From Gemmatimonadota bacterium (GTDB taxonomy: Bacteria; Gemmatimonadota; Gemmatimonadetes; Longimicrobiales; Gaopeijiaceae): a DNA stretch of 64,000 bases. Shown piece by piece: positions 15,330 to 23,526 of this stretch (positions within the stretch are counted from its first letter, which is position 1; every line of letters starts with the position of its first letter). Made by a program: the position numbers and the translations under genes. Under the pieces are notes generated by a model. The model was given only the letters and a program-made list of their open reading frames with translations, made no database searches and was not told the DNA's origin. The stretch spans positions 1-64,000 of the forward strand of contig SLCK01000038.1 of assembly GCA_007125845.1 (NCBI GenBank). The letters are read 5' to 3'.

Positions 15330-16757
15330 ATGAGCGAGATCGAGGGGCCCGACACCATCGTCGCACTCGCGACGCCGCCCGGCCGGGGCGCTCTGGCCGT
15401 GGTGCGGGTCTCCGGATCGAAGGTGCGTGAGATCCTCCGGGAAGTGGTGCCGGAGTGGGACGAGCGAGGCGCGGAGCGACGTCCCGTGCTGGCCTCTCTC
15501 GTGGATCCCGAGAGCGGGTCCCTCCTGGACCGCGCGCTCGTGACCTTCTTTCCCGGTCCGGGCTCCTACACCGGCGAAGATCTGGCCGAGCTCTCCACCC
15601 ACGGGGGGAGCCTGGTGCCCGCGCTCGTCGTCGATGCGATCGAGAGAGCTGGAGCCAGGATGGCCCGGCCCGGAGAATTCACGCAGCGGGCCTATCTGAA
15701 TGGAAAGCTGGATCTCGTGCAGGCCGAAGGGGTTCGGGATCTGGTGGAGGCGCGCAGCGAGGCGCTCCACCGGGTGGCCCTGCACCAGATGGAAGGGGGG
15801 CTGTCGAGGCGACTCGCAGAATTGCGGGAGGGGTTGATCGGCCTCGAGGCCCTCCTCGCGCATCACCTCGACTTCCCGGAGGAGGACGATCCTCCGGTCG
15901 CGCTCGAAAGGGTGGTCGAGGAGGGCCGGACGGTGCTCGGCGGACTGGAGGCGCTCCTCGCGACCGCCCCCGAGGGCGAGCTGTTGAGAGAGGGGGCGCT
16001 GGCGGTGCTCGCGGGACGTCCGAATGCGGGCAAGTCCTCCCTCTTCAATGCGCTGCTGGGCGAGGAGCGGGCGATCGTGAACGAACGACCGGGGACGACG
16101 CGGGACGCGGTCGAGGCCTCCGTCTCGCTGGGAGGGTACCCGTTCCGCCTCGTGGACACGGCGGGCATTCGAGGGAAGGCCGGCGAGGTGGAGCGGCTCG
16201 GAATCGAGGTCGCCCGCCGCTATCTACGCTCGGCCGATGTGGTGCTCCTGTGCGTCTCTTGCGAGTGGGGTTGGGGATCGGTCGAGGCGGGCTTCCTCGA
16301 GGAGTTGAGGGAGGACGCGTCGGTTCTCGTCGTGCGGACGAAGGCGGACGAGGGGGCCCTTTCGGGCGACGACGGGAGCGCGGGTCCGGGGGATCCCGAC
16401 GCGGACGACCGACGGTCGGCGTCGGATCCCCGAGTTCGCGGGGTGCTCACGGTCTCGGCATTGCGAGGCGAGGGATTGGAGGGGGTCGGCGAGCACTTGC
16501 GCGACCTGGTCTTCGGCGGGGCAGTGGCCGGCTCCGGCGCGGCGCCGGTGCTGACGCGGCGTCGGCAGAGGCGCGGGGTGGAGATCGCTCATGGCGAGGT
16601 GACGGCGTTCGTCGACGCGCTGGAGGCGGGGGTGCCCGCGGAGATGGCCGCCACGCACCTGCGGCCGGCGGAGACGGCGCTCGAGGAGCTGCTGGGCGTG
16701 ATCTCCCCGGACGAGGTCCTGGATCGGCTGTTTTCGGAGTTCTGCATCGGCAAATGA
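15330..16757 (+). CDS. mnmE: tRNA modification GTPase MnmE (TrmE)
   Basis: This 475-residue protein has a tetrahydrofolate-binding N-terminal domain (TIVALATPPGRGALAVVRVS), a helical domain and an inserted G domain. The G1 loop is GRPNAGKSS (about 229-237), followed by a G2/switch region with RPGTTRDAV, DTAG at 276-279 and an NKxD-like KADE. The C-terminus is FCIGK, whose cysteine is the family hallmark. With MnmG it installs the 5-carboxymethylaminomethyl group at wobble U34 of some tRNAs. mnmG lies two genes downstream in the same run. Its stop overlaps the acylphosphatase start (ATGA). Confidence 0.97.
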   Translation: MSEIEGPDTIVALATPPGRGALAVVRVSGSKVREILREVVPEWDERGAERRPVLASLVDPESGSLLDRALVTFFPGPGSYTGEDLAELSTHGGSLVPALVVDAIERAGARMARPGEFTQRAYLNGKLDLVQAEGVRDLVEARSEALHRVALHQMEGGLSRRLAELREGLIGLEALLAHHLDFPEEDDPPVALERVVEEGRTVLGGLEALLATAPEGELLREGALAVLAGRPNAGKSSLFNALLGEERAIVNERPGTTRDAVEASVSLGGYPFRLVDTAGIRGKAGEVERLGIEVARRYLRSADVVLLCVSCEWGWGSVEAGFLEELREDASVLVVRTKADEGALSGDDGSAGPGDPDADDRRSASDPRVRGVLTVSALRGEGLEGVGEHLRDLVFGGAVAGSGAAPVLTRRRQRRGVEIAHGEVTAFVDALEAGVPAEMAATHLRPAETALEELLGVISPDEVLDRLFSEFCIGK

Positions 16758-17065
16758 CGAGGGTCCTGGAGGAGACCGTGAGCGAGGGCGTCGAGATGAG
16801 GAGGAGCTACCGGGTCGAGGGGGTGGTGCAGGGCGTGGGATTCCGGATGTGGACGAGGAGCGAAGCGCGGGCCCTGGGCCTCCGCGGCTGGGTGAAGAAT
16901 CTTCCGGACGGGGCGGTGGAGGTGCATGCGGGCGGCGAGGCCGAATCGGTGGAGGCCCTCGAGGCTCGGCTGGCATCCGGCCCGCCGGCCGCCCGGGTGA
17001 GCGAGGTGCGCAGGACGGGAGAGGTGGCCGGGCTGCCCGCTGAGGGATTCGAGATCCGCTACTGA
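16754..17065 (+). CDS. acyP: Acylphosphatase
   Basis: The 103-residue product matches the small acylphosphatase fold (about 90-100 residues), which hydrolyses carboxyl-phosphate bonds such as acetyl phosphate. The phosphate loop reads VVQGVGFRMW, with the catalytic arginine, and the catalytic asparagine lies in GLRGWVKNLPDG. I start at the ATG at 16754, which overlaps the mnmE stop. The conserved domain begins only at RRSYRVEG, so an ATG at 16796 may be the true start. It lies 41 bases before mnmG. Why it sits between mnmE and mnmG is not known. Confidence 0.92.
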   Translation: MTRVLEETVSEGVEMRRSYRVEGVVQGVGFRMWTRSEARALGLRGWVKNLPDGAVEVHAGGEAESVEALEARLASGPPAARVSEVRRTGEVAGLPAEGFEIRY

Positions 17066-17106
17066 AGGTACTCGAGCTGGAGCGAGGGCCAGAGGAGGAG
17101 TCGGCG

Positions 17107-18999
17107 TTGGAGAGAGGGTACGAGGTGATCGTGGTCGGCGGGGGACATGCTGGGGCGGAAGCCGCAGCGGCCTCCGCTCGCATGGGAGCGCGCACCCTGC
17201 TCATCACCCCAGATCTCTCCCGGATCGGGCAGATGAGCTGCAACCCGGCCATCGGTGGGGTGGCGAAGGGCGTGGTCGCACGCGAGGTGGACGCGCTGGG
17301 CGGGGTGATGGGACGGGCCACCGACGCCTCGCGGATCCACTTCAAGATGCTGAACGAGTCCAAGGGGCCGGCAGTCTGGGGCCCCCGGGCGCAGTGCGAC
17401 CGGGGACTCTACCCCCGAGCGGTCCGACGCGTGCTGGACGAGCTGCCCCTCCTCGACCTCTTCCAGGAGATGGTGACGGGACTGTGGCTGGAGGAGGAGC
17501 GCGTGCGGGGGGTGGTGACACGGGGAGGTCTTCGCTTCGGGAGCCGGACGGTGGTCGTGACGGCCGGCACCTTCCTCCGGGGAAGGATCCATATCGGAGG
17601 GGAGGGTGCGGTGGCGGCGGGTCGAGCGGGAGAGGCGCCCTCCCTCGAGTTGGCGCAGGCGCTCGAGGCGCGGGGGCTCGAAGTGGGCCGGTTCAAGACC
17701 GGCACCCCTCCCAGGGTGGATGGACGCACCGTCGATTTCTCGAAGGTGCAGGTGCAGGACGGAGGAGGCGGAGACTACCGCTTCGCGGGCTACGTGAGCG
17801 AGGAGCTGCCCCCGCAACGGGATTGCTGGATCACCTGGACCGGGCCGGAGCTGAAGGGCATCGTGCAGCGAAACCTCACCAGGAGCGCGCTCTACGGCGG
17901 CGAGATCGCGGGACAGGGCCCTCGCTACTGCCCCTCCATCGAAGACAAGGTGGTGAAGTTTCCCGACGCCCCGCGGCACCAGGTCTTTCTGGAGCCCGAG
18001 GGTCTCGAGACGACCGAGATCTATGTGAACGGCCTCTCGACCTCGATGCCGGCCGAGGTGCAGGAGGAGTTTCTCCGAGCGGTGCCGGGACTGGAGAGGG
18101 CGCGCATCACAAAGCTGGGGTACGCGATCGAGTACGACTACTTCCCCCCGCATCAACTCCGGCACAGCCTCGAGCTCCGGGAAGTGGAGGGACTCTTCTT
18201 CGCGGGTCAGATCAATGGCACGACCGGGTACGAAGAAGCGGCGGGTCAGGGGCTGGTGGCCGGCGCCAACGCGGCGGCGAAGGTGCTCGGGAGGGATCCA
18301 CTCCTGCTGCGGCGCGACCAGGCGTACATCGGGGTCATGATCGACGACCTCGTGACGCGAGGGGTCGACGAGCCGTACCGCCTCTTCACCTCGAGGGCGG
18401 AGTTCCGGCTTCTCCTGCGGCAGGACAATGTCCTGGAGAGGCTGGGCCCGATCGCCAGGGAGAAGGGACTCCTCACGAAGGACCAGGATTCGGTCCTCGG
18501 CCGGCGGCTCCACGACCGGCGGGCGCTCGTGGAGTGGTTCCGCCAGACCGCTCTGCCGCCCGAGAAGGTCAATCCCCTGCTCGCGGATGCGGGAGGGACT
18601 CCGGTGAAGGAGCCACTCCGTGCCGAGGAGTTGCTGAAGCGACCCGAGCTGGGCGCCGAGGGACTGGCCGAGGCCGGAGAGCTGTCTCCCCGACCCCCCA
18701 GGGACATGCTGCATGCTGTGGAGGTCGAGGTGAAGTACGCCGGGTACGTACGGCGGGAGCTGGAGCGGGCGAAGAAGTTGGCGGAGCAGGCAGAGTTCCG
18801 GATTCCGGAGGAGGCGCCATTCGGGCAGTTCGTCACGCTTTCGCGGGAGGCCCGGGAGAAGCTCGCGAGGATCCGTCCTGCGGATCTCGGGCAGGCGGGC
18901 CGGATCCCAGGAGTCTCTCCGGCCGACCTCCAGAACCTCCTCCTGGAGGTGCGACGGTGGAAGCGGGGCCGTGAGCGAGCCGTCGCCGGAACCGAATAA
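17107..18999 (+). CDS. mnmG: tRNA uridine-5-carboxymethylaminomethyl enzyme MnmG (GidA)
   Basis: The 630-residue flavoprotein pairs with MnmE to modify wobble U34 in tRNA. The FAD loop is IVVGGGHAGAEAA near the N-terminus. Other signatures are SRIGQMSCNPAIGGVAKG, RAQCDRGLYPRAVR with the catalytic cysteine, GEAPSLELAQALEARGLEVG, and GQINGTTGYEEAAGQG. The start is TTG at 17107, preceded by GAGGAGG at a normal distance. In many genomes rsmG follows mnmG before parA; here the next genes are parA and parB, with two parS sites in between and no rsmG. Confidence 0.97.
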   Translation: MERGYEVIVVGGGHAGAEAAAASARMGARTLLITPDLSRIGQMSCNPAIGGVAKGVVAREVDALGGVMGRATDASRIHFKMLNESKGPAVWGPRAQCDRGLYPRAVRRVLDELPLLDLFQEMVTGLWLEEERVRGVVTRGGLRFGSRTVVVTAGTFLRGRIHIGGEGAVAAGRAGEAPSLELAQALEARGLEVGRFKTGTPPRVDGRTVDFSKVQVQDGGGGDYRFAGYVSEELPPQRDCWITWTGPELKGIVQRNLTRSALYGGEIAGQGPRYCPSIEDKVVKFPDAPRHQVFLEPEGLETTEIYVNGLSTSMPAEVQEEFLRAVPGLERARITKLGYAIEYDYFPPHQLRHSLELREVEGLFFAGQINGTTGYEEAAGQGLVAGANAAAKVLGRDPLLLRRDQAYIGVMIDDLVTRGVDEPYRLFTSRAEFRLLLRQDNVLERLGPIAREKGLLTKDQDSVLGRRLHDRRALVEWFRQTALPPEKVNPLLADAGGTPVKEPLRAEELLKRPELGAEGLAEAGELSPRPPRDMLHAVEVEVKYAGYVRRELERAKKLAEQAEFRIPEEAPFGQFVTLSREAREKLARIRPADLGQAGRIPGVSPADLQNLLLEVRRWKRGRERAVAGTE

Positions 19000-19014
19000 A
19001 GACCGAAGATAGGA

Positions 19015-19075
19015 TGTTCCACGTGGAACATCTCCCTGGAGGCGGCCTGCCCTCTTCAGTGTTCCACGTGGAACA
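19015..19075. promoter_or_regulatory. parS: Two perfect parS centromere sites
   Basis: Two identical 16-base perfect palindromes, TGTTCCACGTGGAACA, lie at 19015-19030 and 19060-19075. Their starts are 45 bases apart. They match the ParB-binding consensus TGTTTCACGTGAAACA except at one symmetric position in each half (C for T, G for A). ParB loads here as a CTP-dependent clamp and organises the origin for segregation. The sites lie just upstream of parA-parB, between the likely parAB promoter and mnmG. The sites also create a chance peptide in translation and are not a gene. Confidence 0.93.
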
Positions 19076-19095
19076 TCACTGCGATCCGCACTCCC

Positions 19096-19124
19096 TTACC
19101 TTCCGTCCCGCCCCCCCCTATATT
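19096..19124 (+). promoter_or_regulatory. Probable parAB promoter
   Basis: A -35-like TTACCT (19096-19101) and a -10 TATATT (19119-19124) are separated by 17 bases. The -10 matches consensus at five of six positions. Transcription would begin near 19131. The upstream parS sites end 20 bases before the -35, so ParB spreading may repress this promoter (inference). Confidence 0.48.
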
Positions 19125-19188
19125 GCCCGCCTCATTGGAAGGTTGTTGAAGAAGGGGCGTGTTCACAGAAATGCACCAAGGGGCGGAA

Positions 19189-19977
19189 ATGGCACGGGTT
19201 CTCGCCATCGCGAACCAGAAGGGAGGGGTCGGGAAGACGACCACGGCGATCAATCTGGGGGCGTCGCTGGCAGTCGCTGAGCGCCGGACTCTGGTCGTGG
19301 ACATCGACCCGCAGGGCAACGCCACCTCCGGCCTGGGTCTCGAGAAGTCCGACGAGCTGGCCACGATCTACGATGTGCTGGTGGAGGGACACCCGGTGCG
19401 CGAGTGCATCCAGCGGGAGCTGCACTTTCCCTATCTCGACCTGCTGCCCGCGAATCGCGACCTGGTCGGCGCCGAGATCGAATTGGTGGGCAGGGAAGAT
19501 CGGGAGCGCGTACTCGCAGAGGCTCTCGCGCCGATCCGGGAGGACTACGACTTCATCCTCGTGGATTGCCCCCCGTCCCTCGGGCTCCTCACGCTGAACA
19601 CCCTCACCGCGGCGGACACCGTGCTCATCCCGATCCAGTGCGAGTTCTACGCCCTGGAGGGACTCTCTCAGCTTCTGAGCACGGTGCGACTCGTGCAGCG
19701 CGGCCTGAATCCCGATCTCGAAATCGAGGGCGTCCTGCTCACGATGTACGATCGGCGGCTGAACCTCTCGAAGCAGGTGGCGGAAGAAGCGCGCGAATAC
19801 TTCGGTGGAAAGGTGTTCAAGGCGACGATCCCCAGGAACGTGCGGCTCGCCGAGGCACCGAGCTTCGGCCAGCCGATCGTGACCTATGATATTCTCTCCG
19901 CCGGATCCCAGAGCTACCTGGCCCTGGCCCAGGAGCTCCTCGACTCGATCGAGCGCGAGGAGGAGGAGGGCGAATGA
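19189..19977 (+). CDS. parA: Chromosome partitioning ATPase ParA (Soj)
   Basis: I annotate 262 residues from an ATG at 19189, which has a purine-rich ribosome binding site (AGGGGCGG) and gives MARVLAIANQKGGVGKTTTA. The frame is open upstream to a GTG at 19159 and an ATG at 19171, so the true start may be up to ten codons earlier. The deviant Walker A KGGVGKTTTAINLG is diagnostic, as is DIDPQGNATSGLG. A Walker B FILVDCPPSLGLL follows. ParA forms ATP-bound dimers on the nucleoid and moves ParB-parS complexes. It overlaps parB by the ATGA at 19974. Confidence 0.96.
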   Translation: MARVLAIANQKGGVGKTTTAINLGASLAVAERRTLVVDIDPQGNATSGLGLEKSDELATIYDVLVEGHPVRECIQRELHFPYLDLLPANRDLVGAEIELVGREDRERVLAEALAPIREDYDFILVDCPPSLGLLTLNTLTAADTVLIPIQCEFYALEGLSQLLSTVRLVQRGLNPDLEIEGVLLTMYDRRLNLSKQVAEEAREYFGGKVFKATIPRNVRLAEAPSFGQPIVTYDILSAGSQSYLALAQELLDSIEREEEEGE

Positions 19978-20891
19978 GTCAGCCTGGAAAGAAGCGTCTG
20001 GGCAGGGGCCTCGGCGCCCTTCTCGGGGAGGACTATCTTGCGCCGAAGGGAGAGGAGGCCGAGATCCGGACGCTTCCGGTGAACGCGATCTCCCCGAATC
20101 CATTCCAGCCCCGACGGGAGTTCGCGGAAGAAGATCTGGACGATCTCGCCCGATCGATCGAGGAGAACGGGCTCCTCCAGCCCCTCCTCGTGCGCCCGGC
20201 ACCGGACGTGGGGAAGGCTCGCTACCAGCTCGTGGCCGGGGAGCGGCGCCTTCGGGCCGTGACCCGCCTGGAGTGGGGCGAGGTTCCGGTCGTGCTCCGG
20301 GAGGTGGACGACCGGACCCTCCTCGTCCTCGCCCTCGTGGAGAATATCCAGCGGGAAGCGCTCAACCCTCTCGAGGAAGCCGAGGGATTCCAACTCCTGT
20401 CGGAGGAGTTCGGCCTCACCCAGGCGGAGATCGCCGAGGCCGTCGGGAAGAGTCGGGCCACCGTGGCGAATGTCCTCCGGCTGCTCCGCCTCCCCCCGTC
20501 GATCCGGCGCTATCTGAGCGAAGGCTCCCTCTCCATGGGTCACGCGAGGGCCCTCCTCGCCATCGAGGACACCGGAAGGCTCGTGGAGCTCGGCCGTCGT
20601 GCGGTACGGGAGGGATGGTCTGTGCGGGAGGTCGAGGCCCGGACGCGTGCGAGCGCCGCGTCGACGGGGGCTTCGCGCCGTGGTTCCGGGGCCGGGACGG
20701 GCGAGCGGCACTCTCCCGATCCGGCGGTCGGCGCGCTCCAGGAGGCTCTGAGGGGCGCTCTCGGGGCTCGGGTCAGGCTCCGAGAGAACCGGGGAAAGGG
20801 CGTGATCGAGATTCCGTACCGGTCCCCCGAGGACTTTGAACGTCTCTTTGAGTCCATTACCGGTCAGCATCCCTCGGAGTTCACCGGATAG
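19974..20891 (+). CDS. parB: Chromosome partitioning protein ParB (Spo0J)
   Basis: This 305-residue protein starts RLGRGLGALLGE, the ParA-stimulating N-terminal peptide. The CTP-binding ParB/Srx domain has PFQPRREF, the GERRLRA loop and ENIQREALNPLEEAEGF. The helix-turn-helix reads LTQAEIAEAVGKSRATVANV, and a C-terminal dimerization domain ends in ITGQHPSEFTG. It is a clamp that loads at parS. It is translationally coupled to parA. After it comes a gap, then bactofilin genes on the same strand. Confidence 0.97.
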   Translation: MSQPGKKRLGRGLGALLGEDYLAPKGEEAEIRTLPVNAISPNPFQPRREFAEEDLDDLARSIEENGLLQPLLVRPAPDVGKARYQLVAGERRLRAVTRLEWGEVPVVLREVDDRTLLVLALVENIQREALNPLEEAEGFQLLSEEFGLTQAEIAEAVGKSRATVANVLRLLRLPPSIRRYLSEGSLSMGHARALLAIEDTGRLVELGRRAVREGWSVREVEARTRASAASTGASRRGSGAGTGERHSPDPAVGALQEALRGALGARVRLRENRGKGVIEIPYRSPEDFERLFESITGQHPSEFTG

Positions 20892-21269
20892 AAGGCTCCG
20901 GAGGGTCCGGTAGTGTCCTCCGCGGAACGCGCCGGGGACGGACCTGCGAGGCCCCGGGCATATGTTCGGTTTTTCTTCGGTTTCCCGGGTCGGCCGGGGG
21001 GGCGACCGCGGATTGCCCTTGGACCCCCTCGCCGATCCTGCCGCATCGCCCTCGGCGCTCCGCCTTGAACAGGACGTGCAAGCTCCATTACGGAGCGTTC
21101 CCCCTCACCATGCCCGGTCCGGGAGATTTCTCTTCGCCCCTTGTTGCGACGCGATCGCCGCGTACATTGAAACCAGTTTTAGCCTGGGAGAACCGTTTTG
21201 GCCTGGCAAGGCCGGATTTACTGGAGCCATTGGGCCCGAGCGGCTTCCTGCATTGTCGAGACCAGAGAA
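20892..21269. other. 378-base gap between parB and the first bactofilin
   Basis: I see no gene here. A weak GGAGG...CCTCC inverted repeat lies at 20901-20922, without a T tract. A possible promoter, TTGTTG (21141-21146), 16 bases, TACATT (21163-21168), lies about 100 bases before the bactofilin ATG. The rest is GC-rich with no clear signal. Confidence 0.4.
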
Positions 21270-21863
21270 ATGTCGGTTCGTGCCGGCCGGAACCCACCAC
21301 GGGATTCGCGAGCGGGGACCCCAGACGGAGAGGCGTCGGCCTTGGAAGAGTCAGAAGCGGGAGCGATTGTAATCGGGGCGGGAGTGACGGTATCGGGGAG
21401 CATCTCGGCTCCGGCCGACGTCACGGTCCACGGCACGGTGAAGGGTGAGCTGGTGGCCGGGAACGTTCTCGTGGGAGAGAGCGGGATCATCGAAGGATCC
21501 CTCCAGTCCAGGAGCGCCGACGTCTACGGGGAGGTCGGAGAAGAGCTCCAGGTCACCGAGCACGTGAGAGTCCGGAGCTCGGCCCGTATCCGTGGCGTCC
21601 TCGAGTATCGGTCCATCGAGATCGAGGCCGGAGCCCGCCTTTCGTGCGAGCTAAGGCTCACCCCCGAAGCACAGGAGGAGAGCTCCGGAGCGGACGAAGC
21701 GGTGGAGTCCTCCCTGGCGGCCGCCTCCACCTCGTTCGAGGAGGACTCTGTGGCCCGGCTGGACGACCTCGACGACGACGATTCGCTCGACGACGAAGAG
21801 GGCTGGGGCCCCCTCGACTCCGACGCAACCGACGACGACAGCACCCCCGCATGGAACCGATGA
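21270..21863 (+). CDS. Bactofilin (polymer-forming cytoskeletal protein)
   Basis: The 197-residue product holds a bactofilin domain at about 38-135. It begins IGAGVTVSGSISAPADVTVHG, with repeated short beta-helix turns (VLVGESGIIEGSLQSRSADV, ...GVLEYRSIEIEAG). The C-terminal ~60 residues are very acidic, including a DDLDDDDSLDDEEG stretch. Bactofilins self-assemble without nucleotide into filaments. The start is an ATG at 21270; a longer frame reaches 21198. It overlaps the M23 peptidase gene (ATGA, 21860-21863). Its neighbours and the nearby parAB suggest a ParB-linked bactofilin scaffold like those in Myxococcus (inference). Confidence 0.9.
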   Translation: MSVRAGRNPPRDSRAGTPDGEASALEESEAGAIVIGAGVTVSGSISAPADVTVHGTVKGELVAGNVLVGESGIIEGSLQSRSADVYGEVGEELQVTEHVRVRSSARIRGVLEYRSIEIEAGARLSCELRLTPEAQEESSGADEAVESSLAAASTSFEEDSVARLDDLDDDDSLDDEEGWGPLDSDATDDDSTPAWNR

Positions 21864-22876
21864 AGTCTCGCAAACCTCCTCTCCCCGAGTGGGCGCAGTC
21901 GATCCACTCCGCCCTCCCCGAGGAGGGGTCCGCAAAGATTCTGATTCCAGGCACCGGGGGCGTACGGTACGTCGAACTCTCTCGCCAGGAGCTGGAAGAA
22001 AGCGTCGACCAGGCGCTCTCCAGGAGGGAGAGGCGCCGCCGCCGCGTCCGAAAGGTGCTGGAGCACCACCGCACGCGGCGTGCGATGGTGGCCGTCGGCG
22101 GGCTCGCGCTGGCTCTCGTGCTCCTCTTCGGCAACGTCGGCCTCTTTCAGCAGACGCGCTTCGCCGCGTTCGAGCTGGCCGATCGCGAAACCGACATTGA
22201 AACGCTCGACAGCGCCCTGAGGGCCTATCTCGATGTCACCCGCCATCTCCTGAGGGACGACAACGTCACTTTGCTCGCCTCGATGGAGGAATTGGGGTTG
22301 AACCCCGAGGCCCTCTACGAGGAGGCCGGCGTTGCCTCCGCCGTGGGCTCGGGCGATGAAGGGGATGATGAGGGCGGTCCCCTCCTCCAATCGCTGCTCG
22401 AGCGGATGGACGATGAGCAGGAAGACCTCCTGGTCCAAAACATGAGGCTTCACGGGCTCGCAGCTCTCCTTCCCGCGTATACCCCGCTTGCAGAGAAGCG
22501 CAGGGTGTCAGGGTTCGGCTTGCGTGTCCATCCGATCACTGGCCGGCTCCAGCACCACGCTGGCGTCGATTTCGTGACGCGCGGGGATCCGACCATTGCA
22601 GCCTCTCAGCCCGGCGTGGTCACCCTCGCGGAGCGGAACGGAGGGTACGGGCTCTCGGTGGAGATCACGGGAGTGACCGGCGTGGTGACCCGCTATGCTC
22701 ACCTGCGGTCGATCGCCGTCGAGGTGGGGGAGGAGGTGCAGCCCGGAGATCCGATAGGCGTGATGGGAAGCACGGGATCCTCCACGGGTCCGCACCTCCA
22801 CTACGAGGTCCTGGTCGACGGACAGCAGGTGGATCCCATGCACGTGCTGGAGCTCACTGGCTATGGGATGGATTAA
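21860..22876 (+). CDS. M23-family (LytM) membrane-anchored peptidoglycan hydrolase
   Basis: This 338-residue protein has an arginine-rich cytoplasmic part (residues 55-73), one membrane helix at about 75-91 and a periplasmic part. The C-terminal LytM domain (about 205-338) has the zinc ligands: H-x(3)-D in HAGVDF (H233, D237) and HLH (H312, H314), so it should be catalytically active. It cleaves peptide cross-bridges. It overlaps the bactofilins on both sides, and bactofilin-peptidase pairs are known to shape the cell wall. An alternative ATG at 21851 adds three residues. Confidence 0.9.
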   Translation: MKSRKPPLPEWAQSIHSALPEEGSAKILIPGTGGVRYVELSRQELEESVDQALSRRERRRRRVRKVLEHHRTRRAMVAVGGLALALVLLFGNVGLFQQTRFAAFELADRETDIETLDSALRAYLDVTRHLLRDDNVTLLASMEELGLNPEALYEEAGVASAVGSGDEGDDEGGPLLQSLLERMDDEQEDLLVQNMRLHGLAALLPAYTPLAEKRRVSGFGLRVHPITGRLQHHAGVDFVTRGDPTIAASQPGVVTLAERNGGYGLSVEITGVTGVVTRYAHLRSIAVEVGEEVQPGDPIGVMGSTGSSTGPHLHYEVLVDGQQVDPMHVLELTGYGMD

Positions 22877-23345
22877 GCGCAAGGGCGACTCTTCGGCGGT
22901 CGGGGACGACGAACCGGCCCCAGGGGAGGAGCGGACGCCTCCCGCCCGGACGCCGCCGGTCGCTCCGTCGCAGTCCGACGATGAGAAAGTCGAGGTCGGC
23001 GTCGCCGCAGCGGATTCTGACAAGCGCGGCGGAGCGGAACCCTCCATCATCAGCTATGGGGTGGAAATCTCCGGCCGGCTGCGCAGCGACGGACCGATTC
23101 ACGTCGAGGGGCGCATCGAGGGGTCTCTCGAGTCGGACGAGGTGTCGATCGGGACCACCGGCGTGGTGATGGGGGAGATCCATGCCCTGCAACTCTCTGT
23201 CCACGGCGAGTTGGAAGGTGAGGGGATCTGTGAGAAGTTGACCATGGGGCCGTCGGCGAGCTATCGGGGCTCGCTCGACTGTGAGTCCCTGGAGCTGGCA
23301 TCAGGCGGAATACTGGTCGGGAAGGTCCGGGTCGGACCCACCTGA
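22863..23345 (+). CDS. Second bactofilin
   Basis: This 160-residue protein has an N-terminal disordered, proline- and acid-rich segment (about 1-58), then a bactofilin beta-helix from IISYGVEISGRLRSDGPIHV to GGILVGKVRVGPT. The helix is the conserved part; the tail is short. The start at 22863 lies inside the end of the M23 gene (14-base overlap). Two bactofilins of different tails in one operon may form mixed filaments (inference). Confidence 0.9.
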   Translation: MGWIKRKGDSSAVGDDEPAPGEERTPPARTPPVAPSQSDDEKVEVGVAAADSDKRGGAEPSIISYGVEISGRLRSDGPIHVEGRIEGSLESDEVSIGTTGVVMGEIHALQLSVHGELEGEGICEKLTMGPSASYRGSLDCESLELASGGILVGKVRVGPT

Positions 23346-23386
23346 GACGGCTTGGAGCTCGGCCGTGCATCCCTGGCGGCCGCTCA

Positions 23387-23406
23387 TTTTCCACATGTGT
23401 GGACAA
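23387..23406. promoter_or_regulatory. Back-to-back pair of near-consensus DnaA boxes
   Basis: TTTTCCACA (23387-23395) and TGTGGACAA (23398-23406) face outward from each other across two bases. Each has one mismatch to the DnaA consensus. Together they make a 14-base palindrome (TCCACATGTGTGGA). They lie 180-120 bases upstream of the Nif3-like gene and ~11 kb from dnaA. They could be a DnaA-titration or regulatory site, or a chance palindrome for another factor. Confidence 0.5.
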
Positions 23407-23526
23407 CGTCGCAACACGTTGGGGCGCACTGTGTTCCGTGGGTCGCAGGGGCGCTTTCCTGGTGTTTTCTACAACAGCGTGTGCAAAACTCAGCCCGCCA
23501 TCTTCCCTTGCGCGGACCTCCATCCA

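Noticed and set aside
13550-15358. A 602-codon open frame on the minus strand opposite yidC
   Set aside because: The yidC reading is unmistakable. The other frame is histidine/leucine-rich low complexity with no family match.
17394-18974. A 526-codon frame within mnmG
   Set aside because: It overlaps mnmG almost completely and is Arg/Gly-rich noise, while mnmG has all family motifs.
19014-19280. A short reading frame beginning MFHVEH with a repeat of FHVEH
   Set aside because: The peptide repeats only because it reads the two parS palindromes. It also overlaps the parA start.
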